Shown here piece by piece: positions 1-5,160 of a stretch of DNA of 5,160 nt. The DNA is taken from positions 1 through 5,160 of the forward strand of contig CALASV010000235.1 of the NCBI GenBank assembly GCA_937888895.1, written 5' to 3'. This DNA is from an uncultured Clostridia bacterium (GTDB taxonomy: Bacteria > Bacillota > Clostridia > Lachnospirales > Lachnospiraceae). A program made the position numbers and the translations under genes. Below the pieces are notes generated by a model. That model was not told the origin of the DNA. It searched no databases and saw nothing but the letters and a program-made list of their open reading frames with translations. Each line of letters opens with the position of its first letter. The first letter of the stretch is position 1.

Positions 1-1982
1 CAGATATTATAAAAGTAGATGCAATGTATGAAATGGCATTAGAAATTGCATTAGGTGGTAGTATTCAAAATGTAGTTACAAAAGACGAAGAAACTGCAAA
101 AAAAATGGTGGAATATTTAAAATTGAATAAGTTAGGACGAGCAACTTTTTTACCATTGACAAGTATTACATCAAAAGAATTAGGACAGATACAAGAAAAT
201 GCATTAAAAGAAAATGGTGTATTAGGGTATGCGAATACATTAGTACAAGTAGAAAAACAATATGAAGAATTGATGAAATACTTGGTAGGAAGGACGTTAG
301 TTGTAGATACAATGGAACATGCCCTTTCTTTAGCTAAAAAATATAAATATTCTCTTCGTATTGTAACATTAGAAGGAGAACAATTAAATCCCGGTGGTTC
401 GATTTCTGGTGGTGCTTATAAAAACAATAGTAATTTATTAGGTCGTCGTAGAGAACTAGACGAGTTAGAACAGACGATAGAACGATGCAAAAAGCAAATA
501 AGTAAACTTTCCAAAGAACGAGAACAACTAAGAGAAGTAAGAGAACAGATTGCCACAGAGCTTTCTGCAAAACGACAACAGTTACAAGAGTTTTTATTAA
601 AGCAAACGACAGTAGAACTTAATTTATCTAAAACAAAAGAAAAGATAACCGATTTAAAGAAGGATTATATATGGATTGAGCAGGAAGTTCAAAGTTTGGA
701 TTTGAAAAAGAAAGAAAATAAAATTAGTATTTTACAATTACAAGAACAGTTAAAAGAAATAGAATCTTCTATTACAGAAACAAATGGAAAGATGAAAGAA
801 TATAATGCTTTGATGGAACAAGAGAAAGAGAGGGAAGAATCTATTGTCAAAAAACAAGGGGTAGTTACTGTAGAATGTGCTAGTTTGGAACAAAATCTAC
901 AATTTATGAAAGAAAATAGGAAGCGTTTGGAACAAGAATTAGAACGTCTTTTAGAAGAAGAACTTCGTTTAAAAGAAGAAAATAGTTTAACGAAAGAACG
1001 CTTAACAGAACAAGAACAAGGTATTCAAGTGGCATCGAAAGAAATTGTGGAGTGGAAACAACAAGTAGAACAAGAAACAGGAAAGTTAGAAACATTAGAG
1101 AAGAAAAAAGCACAGATTACAAAAGAACATAAAGATTTCTTTTCTAAAAGAGAGGAGCTTTCTAGTCACATTACACAGTTAGATAAAGAAGTTTATCGTT
1201 TTCATAACCAAATAGAGCGTTTAGAAGAAGCTATGAATCAGCAAGCAGATTATATGTGGCAGGAATATGAAGTAACGGTGGAGGGTGCAAAAAAATATAA
1301 GGATACTACACTACCAGCTTATACAGGCATGAAAAAAGAGATTGCAGAGTTGAAATCTAGTATGAAAGCACTTGGTAATGTCAATGTAAATGCGATTGAG
1401 GATTATAAAAATCTTTCAGAGCGTTATGAATTATATACGAATCAGAGACAAGATTTATTAGAAGCAGAGGAAGCACTACGAAGAATTATTGAGCAACTCG
1501 ATAAAGAAATGCGAAAGCAATTTGAAGAAAAATTTAAGGCAATTAAAGAGCAATTTGATGTTGTATTTAAAGAATTATTCGGTGGTGGTAAAGGAACATT
1601 GGAATTGGTAGAAGATGAAGATATTCTAACAGCAGGGATTCGAATTATTGCACAGCCTCCCGGAAAAAAATTGCAAAATATGATGCAATTGTCTGGTGGA
1701 GAAAAAGCATTGACAGCCATTGCTCTTTTATTCGCTATTCAAAACTTAAAACCGTCTCCATTTTGTTTATTAGATGAAATAGAGGCGGCGTTAGATGATT
1801 CTAATGTAGGACGATATGCAAAGTATTTACATAAGCTAACAAAACATACCCAGTTTATTGTAATTACACATCGTCGTGGTACGATGGCATCAGCAGATAC
1901 GCTTTATGGTATTACGATGCAGGAAAAAGGTATTTCCACTTTAGTATCTGTAAATTTAATTGAAAATGAATTAGAACAATAG
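1..1982 (+). CDS. smc: Chromosome segregation protein SMC, C-terminal part (5' end outside window)
   Basis: SMC is the dimeric, rod-shaped ATPase of the bacterial condensin complex (with ScpA and ScpB) that organises and helps segregate the chromosome. The reading frame is open from the left edge; the first whole codon is at 3, giving 659 residues and a TAG stop at 1980-1982. Counting from that codon, residues 1-137 are the C-terminal part of the hinge: ALGGSIQNVV at 16-25, LGRATFLPL at 44-52 and the glycine-rich NPGGSISGG at 129-137. Residues about 145-515 are the returning coiled coil, rich in E, K, Q and L, with the conserved ALGNVN stretch near 456. The C-terminal ATPase head follows: FKELFGGG near 522, ABC signature LSGGEK at 563-568, Walker B FCLLDE with catalytic D591/E592, D-loop ALDD at 596-599 and switch H623 in ITHRRGT. 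Relative to a usual length near 1,180, roughly 520 residues (Walker A head, first coil, first part of hinge) lie outside. The ATG at 24 is internal, not the start. No frameshift or missing key residue is seen. Confidence 0.97.
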   Translation, partial: DIIKVDAMYEMALEIALGGSIQNVVTKDEETAKKMVEYLKLNKLGRATFLPLTSITSKELGQIQENALKENGVLGYANTLVQVEKQYEELMKYLVGRTLVVDTMEHALSLAKKYKYSLRIVTLEGEQLNPGGSISGGAYKNNSNLLGRRRELDELEQTIERCKKQISKLSKEREQLREVREQIATELSAKRQQLQEFLLKQTTVELNLSKTKEKITDLKKDYIWIEQEVQSLDLKKKENKISILQLQEQLKEIESSITETNGKMKEYNALMEQEKEREESIVKKQGVVTVECASLEQNLQFMKENRKRLEQELERLLEEELRLKEENSLTKERLTEQEQGIQVASKEIVEWKQQVEQETGKLETLEKKKAQITKEHKDFFSKREELSSHITQLDKEVYRFHNQIERLEEAMNQQADYMWQEYEVTVEGAKKYKDTTLPAYTGMKKEIAELKSSMKALGNVNVNAIEDYKNLSERYELYTNQRQDLLEAEEALRRIIEQLDKEMRKQFEEKFKAIKEQFDVVFKELFGGGKGTLELVEDEDILTAGIRIIAQPPGKKLQNMMQLSGGEKALTAIALLFAIQNLKPSPFCLLDEIEAALDDSNVGRYAKYLHKLTKHTQFIVITHRRGTMASADTLYGITMQEKGISTLVSVNLIENELEQ

Positions 1983-1984
1983 TT

Positions 1985-1990
1985 GGAGGA
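1985..1990 (+). promoter_or_regulatory. Ribosome binding site of ftsY
   Basis: GGAGGA lies in the 11-base gap after the smc stop. GGAGG is only 4 bases from the ATG at 1994, which is tighter than usual, but the match to the 16S anti-SD is strong and the encoded N-terminus is the canonical FtsY one, so the start is retained. Confidence 0.8.
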
Positions 1991-1993
1991 AAT

Positions 1994-2929
1994 ATGGGAT
2001 TTTTTAGTAGATTAGCACAAGGATTGACAAAAACAAGAAATAATATTGTAGCAGGAATTGACTCTATTTTTAATGGATTTACTGCAATTGATGATGATTT
2101 TTATGAAGAATTAGAAGAAATTTTAATTATGTCGGATGTAGGAATCAATACAACGACAAAAATTATGGATAACTTGAAAGAAAAAGTAAAAGAAACAAAA
2201 ACAAAAAATCCAGCAGCTTGTAGAAAGTTATTGATGGATAGCATGAAAGAACAAATGTCTGTACCAGAAGATGCTTATGAATTTGAACATAGAAAATCGG
2301 TTGTTTTATTGATTGGTGTCAATGGAGTTGGTAAAACAACTTCGATAGGAAAATTAGCAGGTCAGTTAAAAGCAGATAGAAAAAAAGTATTGATTGCGGC
2401 AGCAGATACATTCCGTGCAGCAGCGATTGAACAGTTGACGGAATGGGCACATCGAGCAGATGTTGATATTATTGCACAAAAAGAAGGTTCTGACCCAGCA
2501 GCAGTTGTGTTTGATGCAGTAACGGCAGCAAAAGCAAGAAATACTGATGTACTTCTTTGTGATACGGCAGGGCGTTTACACAATAAAAAGAATTTGATGG
2601 AAGAATTGAAAAAAATTGACCGAGTAATTGATAGAGAATATCCAGAATGTTATCGAGAAACATTAGTTGTTTTAGATGGTACAACAGGGCAGAATGCTTT
2701 AGTGCAGGCAAAAGAATTTAATGCAGCAGCAAAAATTGATGGTATTATTTTAACAAAATTAGATGGTACAGCAAAAGGTGGTATCGCACTTGCAATTCAG
2801 GCAGAGCTTGGTGTTCCAGTAAAATATATTGGGGTAGGAGAACATATCGAAGATTTACAAAAGTTTGACCCAAATGCTTTTGTGGATGCTTTGTTTGATG
2901 GAATGGAGAAAAAGGAAGGAGAACAATAA
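1994..2929 (+). CDS. ftsY: Signal recognition particle receptor FtsY (SRP-docking GTPase)
   Basis: FtsY is the membrane-associated receptor for the signal recognition particle. It pairs with the Ffh GTPase and hands ribosomes translating membrane and secreted proteins to the SecYEG translocon; both GTPases hydrolyse GTP in the composite site to dissociate. The 311-residue product is the short form: essentially only the NG domain, without the long acidic A domain of E. coli FtsY. An N-terminal helix starting MGFFSRLAQGL (likely amphipathic, probable lipid contact) leads into the N domain (to about 95). The G domain shows the P-loop GVNGVGKTT at 108-116, the SRP-family DTFRAAA at 138-144, DTAGR at 190-194, the guanine-specificity TKLDG at 254-258, and the closing GVGE (280-283) and DLQKFD (287-292) motifs. 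The gene follows smc after 11 bases and precedes ilvA by 2, so it is probably co-transcribed with both. All GTPase motifs are intact. Confidence 0.97.
   Translation: MGFFSRLAQGLTKTRNNIVAGIDSIFNGFTAIDDDFYEELEEILIMSDVGINTTTKIMDNLKEKVKETKTKNPAACRKLLMDSMKEQMSVPEDAYEFEHRKSVVLLIGVNGVGKTTSIGKLAGQLKADRKKVLIAAADTFRAAAIEQLTEWAHRADVDIIAQKEGSDPAAVVFDAVTAAKARNTDVLLCDTAGRLHNKKNLMEELKKIDRVIDREYPECYRETLVVLDGTTGQNALVQAKEFNAAAKIDGIILTKLDGTAKGGIALAIQAELGVPVKYIGVGEHIEDLQKFDPNAFVDALFDGMEKKEGEQ
2916..2921 (+). promoter_or_regulatory. Ribosome binding site of ilvA inside the ftsY tail
   Basis: AAGGAG within the last codons of ftsY sits 10 bases before the ATG at 2932 and supports that start. Because the site lies inside ftsY, ribosomes finishing ftsY pass over it, and translational coupling between the two genes is plausible. 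Confidence 0.7.
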
Positions 2930-2931
2930 AA

Positions 2932-4146
2932 ATGTTGACATTAGAAAAATTTGAAGAAGCATCAGAAGTAGTAAAACAAGTGATTTCTAAAACAAAATTG
3001 ATGCAAAGTGATTATTTAACAGAAGCAACAGGAAATAAAGTTTATTTAAAGCCAGAAAATATGCAGGTAACAGGTTCTTATAAAATCCGAGGAGCTTATT
3101 ATAAGATTAGTACATTATCAAGTGAAGAAAGAGAGCGTGGATTGATTACAGCATCTGCTGGAAATCATGCACAAGGTGTTGCTTATGCTGCAAAGGAATT
3201 TCAATGTAGAGCAGTTATTGTTATGCCAACAACAACTCCGTTGATTAAAGTCAATCGAACAAAAAGTTATGGTGCAGAAGTAGTCTTGTATGGAAATGAT
3301 TATGATGAAGCTTGTATTTATGCGATGAATCGTGCAGAAGCAGAAGGCATGACATTTATTCATCCATTTAATGATGAGGTAGTGGCAATTGGACAAGGCT
3401 CGATTGCAATGGAAATTGTGCAAGACCTTCCAACGGTAGATACGATTTTAGTACCAGCAGGTGGTGGTGGTTTATTAACAGGAATTTGTACATTTGCGAA
3501 AATGCTCAATCCTAAGATTCGTATTATTGGAGTAGAACCAGTAGGGGCAAATTGTATTCAAGAATCTCTTAGAAAAGGAGAAATAGTTACATTAGACTAT
3601 GTAGATACGATTGCAGACGGTACAGCAGTAAAAACGCCGGGTGATAAGATTTTCCCTTATATTAAAGAAAATGTTGATGAAATTATTACAATAGATGATA
3701 GTGAACTTGTTGTGGCATTTTTAGATATGTTAGAAAATCATAAGATGATTGTAGAAAATTCCGGATTACTTTCTGTAGCTGCATTAAAACATTTAGAGCC
3801 TCAAGGAAAAAAAGTAGTAGCTGTGTTAAGTGGTGGTAATATGGATGTAATTACTGTATCTTCTGTAGTACAACATGGATTGATTCAAAGAGGTCGCGTA
3901 TTTACCGTTTCTATTTTGTTACCAGATAAGCCAGGTGAACTTGTAAATGTAGCAAAAATTATTGCAGATAATCAAGGAAATGTTATCAGGTTAGACCATA
4001 ATCAGTTTGTAAGTATCAATCGTAATAGTGCTGTAGAGTTGACACTTACGATTGAAGCGTTTGGACATGAACATAAAGAATCGATTATTTCTGCACTTCG
4101 TAAAAAAGGATATGAACCAAAAATAACACAACCAAAAGGATTCTAA
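2932..4146 (+). CDS. ilvA: Threonine ammonia-lyase (threonine dehydratase), medium form with C-terminal ACT domain
   Basis: This PLP enzyme converts L-threonine to 2-oxobutanoate and ammonia, the first committed step toward isoleucine or the entry to threonine catabolism; it is cytosolic. The 404-residue protein has a fold-type II PLP catalytic domain (about 1-320): Schiff-base lysine K51 in GSYKIRGA, the substrate/cofactor loop SAGNHAQG at 75-82, the phosphate-binding loop GGGGL at 177-181, and SGGN at 300-303, where the serine contacts the PLP ring nitrogen. A single C-terminal ACT domain follows from about 323, with the typical LPDKPGEL at 330-337. Length and one ACT domain match the medium-form family, distinct from E. 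coli-type biosynthetic IlvA (about 510 residues, two ACT-like modules) and from TdcB, which lacks ACT. Whether it serves isoleucine synthesis or catabolism, and which ligand the ACT domain binds, cannot be read from sequence; tdcB is an alternative name. It starts 2 bases after ftsY. No leader, T-box or own promoter is visible. Confidence 0.93.
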   Translation: MLTLEKFEEASEVVKQVISKTKLMQSDYLTEATGNKVYLKPENMQVTGSYKIRGAYYKISTLSSEERERGLITASAGNHAQGVAYAAKEFQCRAVIVMPTTTPLIKVNRTKSYGAEVVLYGNDYDEACIYAMNRAEAEGMTFIHPFNDEVVAIGQGSIAMEIVQDLPTVDTILVPAGGGGLLTGICTFAKMLNPKIRIIGVEPVGANCIQESLRKGEIVTLDYVDTIADGTAVKTPGDKIFPYIKENVDEIITIDDSELVVAFLDMLENHKMIVENSGLLSVAALKHLEPQGKKVVAVLSGGNMDVITVSSVVQHGLIQRGRVFTVSILLPDKPGELVNVAKIIADNQGNVIRLDHNQFVSINRNSAVELTLTIEAFGHEHKESIISALRKKGYEPKITQPKGF

Positions 4147-4211
4147 CATTGATTTTTTACATTTGTTCTGTTAAACTAAGAGTATTCCCAAAATACAGAC
4201 AAAAATTTTCC

Positions 4212-4240
4212 TTGACAAAATAGGAAAAACAAGATAAAAT
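4212..4240 (+). promoter_or_regulatory. Sigma-A promoter of recA
   Basis: A perfect -35 box TTGACA (4212-4217) is separated by exactly 17 bases from a -10 box TAAAAT (4235-4240, five of six consensus positions). The expected transcription start is around 4246-4248, giving a leader of about 40 bases before the recA ATG. It is the only near-consensus promoter I found in the window, and its placement against a LexA operator supports it. Confidence 0.88.
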
Positions 4241-4254
4241 GGAACAAAAGTTCG
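4241..4254 (+). promoter_or_regulatory. LexA operator (SOS box) of recA, primary site
   Basis: The sequence contains a perfect palindromic core GAAC-AAAA-GTTC (4242-4253). Against the Gram-positive consensus CGAAC-N4-GTTCG, only the first outer base differs (G for C). It directly abuts the -10 box and spans the expected transcription start, so bound LexA should block RNA polymerase. This predicts derepression when RecA filaments trigger LexA self-cleavage, the standard autoregulated SOS loop. Binding is inferred from the motif; no lexA gene is in the window. Confidence 0.88.
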
Positions 4255-4269
4255 TGAACAAAGATTCGT
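4242..4269 (+). repeat. Two contiguous 14-bp direct repeats doubling the SOS box
   Basis: Positions 4242-4255 (GAACAAAAGTTCGT) and 4256-4269 (GAACAAAGATTCGT) are adjacent with no gap and match at 12 of 14 positions; the two differences are neighbouring (AG in the first, GA in the second). The second copy is thus a degenerate LexA box, GAAC-N4-ATTC followed by G, with a single mismatch in the core. Centre-to-centre spacing is 14 bp. At the junction the halves also form GTTC-GT-GAAC (4250-4259). Confidence 0.75.
4256..4268 (+). promoter_or_regulatory. Probable second, weaker LexA site in the recA leader
   Basis: GAAC-AAAG-ATTC-G differs from the SOS-box core at one base (A for G starting the right half). 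It lies wholly downstream of the expected transcription start. It may bind LexA weakly on its own or cooperatively beside the perfect site; it may equally be a decaying copy with no function. Confidence 0.45.
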
Positions 4270-4273
4270 TTTT

Positions 4274-4279
4274 GGAGGT
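4274..4279 (+). promoter_or_regulatory. Ribosome binding site of recA
   Basis: GGAGGT, with 8 bases between GGAGG and the ATG at 4287, is near-ideal. It decides the start against an in-frame ATG at 4239, which has no Shine-Dalgarno sequence and lies upstream of the predicted transcription start. Confidence 0.88.
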
Positions 4280-4286
4280 AGTTAAT

Positions 4287-5160
4287 ATGGTAGATAATGA
4301 AAAGTTAAAAGCATTGGAGTCAGCTTTAGGGCAAATAGAAAAACAATATGGGAAAGGTTCTGTTATGAAGTTAGGAGATAGAGCCGACCGTATGAATGTA
4401 GAAGCAATTCCTACAGGTTCTTTAAGTTTAGATATTGCTCTTGGAGTAGGTGGTATTCCAAAGGGACGAATTATTGAAATTTATGGACCGGAATCTAGTG
4501 GTAAAACAACAGTAGCGTTGCATATGGTAGCAGAAGTGCAAAAGCGTGGTGGAATTGCAGGTTTTATTGATGCAGAACATGCTCTTGACCCTGTGTATGC
4601 GAAAAATATCGGTGTAGATATTGATAACTTATACATTTCTCAGCCAGATAACGGAGAACAAGGCTTAGAAATTACAGAAACCATGGTTCGTTCTGGAGCA
4701 ATTGATATTGTGATTGTAGACTCTGTAGCTGCACTTGTTCCAAAAGCAGAAATTGAAGGTGAGATGGGTGACTCTCATGTTGGTCTTCAAGCAAGGCTCA
4801 TGTCGCAGGCACTTAGAAAATTAACAGCAGCAATTAGTCGTTCTAACTGTATTGTTGTATTTATCAATCAGCTTCGTGAAAAGGTTGGTATTATGTTTGG
4901 TAATCCAGAAACAACAACGGGTGGACGTGCTTTGAAATTTTATTCTTCGGTACGCTTAGATGTGAGAAGAACAGAATCATTAAAAGCTTCTGGTGAAGTA
5001 GTTGGTAATCGTACTCGTATTAAAGTAGTAAAGAATAAAGTGGCACCTCCATTTAAGGAAGCAGAATTTGATATTATGTTTGGTAAAGGTATTTCTAAGG
5101 AAAGCGATATTTTAGATTTAGCAGTGAATGAAAATATTGTGATGAAGAGTGGAGCATGGT
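4287..5160 (+). CDS. recA: Recombinase RecA, N-terminal 291 residues (3' end outside window)
   Basis: RecA forms ATP-dependent filaments on single-stranded DNA, drives homologous pairing and strand exchange, and acts as co-protease for LexA in the SOS response. The frame begins MVDNEKLKALESAL and stays open to the right edge (291 whole codons plus one base); the usual length of about 345-350 implies some 55-60 C-terminal residues are missing here. Visible motifs: the N-terminal polymerisation helix, Walker A GPESSGKTT at 67-75 (K73), catalytic E97 in DAEHALD, Walker B IVIVDS ending D145-S146, DNA-binding loop L1 around EGEMGDSHVGLQAR (157-170), Q195 in FINQLRE coupling ATP to loop L2, and L2 with GNPETTTGG at 205-213. 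Residues from about 270 begin the C-terminal domain. No intein, frameshift or altered catalytic residue is seen. It has its own promoter with LexA sites, so it is expected to be damage-inducible and transcribed separately from smc-ftsY-ilvA. Confidence 0.98.
   Translation, partial: MVDNEKLKALESALGQIEKQYGKGSVMKLGDRADRMNVEAIPTGSLSLDIALGVGGIPKGRIIEIYGPESSGKTTVALHMVAEVQKRGGIAGFIDAEHALDPVYAKNIGVDIDNLYISQPDNGEQGLEITETMVRSGAIDIVIVDSVAALVPKAEIEGEMGDSHVGLQARLMSQALRKLTAAISRSNCIVVFINQLREKVGIMFGNPETTTGGRALKFYSSVRLDVRRTESLKASGEVVGNRTRIKVVKNKVAPPFKEAEFDIMFGKGISKESDILDLAVNENIVMKSGAW

Noticed and set aside
98..105. A run of eight A residues in smc (and seven at 1664-1670), as a possible slippage or programmed frameshift site.
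   Set aside because: Both runs are read through in frame with conserved hinge and head residues on either side, and poly-A lysine codons are routine in such AT-rich genes; no alternative frame product is apparent.
1770..1799. Walker B/D-loop of SMC reads DEIEAALDD rather than the common DEVDAALDE.
   Set aside because: Substitutions are conservative, catalytic D and E are present, and to my knowledge this variant is usual in clostridial SMC proteins.
2024..2046. TTGACA at 2024-2029 with TAATAT at 2041-2046 inside ftsY, as a possible internal promoter.
   Set aside because: The spacer is only 11 bases, far from 17, and it lies inside the ftsY coding sequence. Other TTGACA hits at 1710, 2935 and 4039 have no -10-like hexamer at a suitable distance.
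334..3423. Minus-strand open frames of about 69-101 codons at 334-570, 904-1113, 1442-1720, 2362-2583, 2469-2711 and 3118-3423.
   Set aside because: All lie wholly opposite well-supported smc, ftsY or ilvA coding sequence, have low-complexity translations rich in L, S, C or F, and show no recognisable domain; they are antisense shadows.
4149..4177. TTGATT (4149-4154), 17 bases, TAAACT (4172-4177), as a possible second upstream recA promoter.
   Set aside because: Each box matches only four of six consensus positions, which is common by chance in AT-rich DNA, and a near-perfect promoter lies 63 bases downstream.
4182..4196. Small hairpin GTATT-cccaa-AATAC after ilvA, as a possible terminator.
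   Set aside because: The stem is only 5 bp and AT-rich, and no T run follows; the next bases are CAGACAAAAA.
4239..4286. An in-frame ATG at 4239 would extend RecA by 16 residues with no intervening stop.
   Set aside because: It overlaps the -10 box, lies upstream of the predicted transcription start, has no Shine-Dalgarno sequence, and the extra residues are encoded by the SOS-box repeats. The ATG at 4287 has an ideal ribosome binding site and gives the canonical RecA N-terminus.

Overview
The window reads as ordinary housekeeping chromosome from a low-GC Gram-positive bacterium, most likely a clostridial (Lachnospiraceae-like) Firmicute. Grounds for this: strongly AT-rich coding DNA with A/T-ending codons, strong GGAGG-type ribosome binding sites, a textbook sigma-A promoter, a Bacillus/Clostridium-type LexA operator (GAAC-N4-GTTC), the smc-ftsY gene order typical of Firmicutes, and SMC and RecA protein sequences that look clostridial. 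The family-level placement is inference from recalled sequence style, not from a search.

Layout, all genes on the + strand: (1) positions 1-1982, the C-terminal part of smc (chromosome condensin ATPase), cut by the left edge inside the hinge; (2) 1994-2929, complete ftsY (SRP receptor GTPase); (3) 2932-4146, complete threonine ammonia-lyase of the single-ACT medium form (ilvA-type); (4) 4147-4286, a 140-base intergenic region holding a strong promoter and a tandemly duplicated LexA (SOS) box; (5) 4287-5160, the first 291 codons of recA, cut by the right edge.

smc, ftsY and ilvA are separated by only 11 and 2 bases and no promoter is visible between them, so they very probably form the end of one transcript covering chromosome organisation, membrane protein targeting and, by apparent accident of gene order, threonine deamination. 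recA starts a separate transcription unit. Its promoter abuts a perfect-core LexA box, immediately followed by a degenerate copy, so repression by LexA and induction by DNA damage are expected. No recognisable intrinsic terminator lies between ilvA and recA, so some read-through into recA is possible.

I found no mobile element, CRISPR array, RNA gene or unknown system. The most interesting non-coding structure is the contiguous 14-bp tandem repeat that doubles the SOS box in front of recA.
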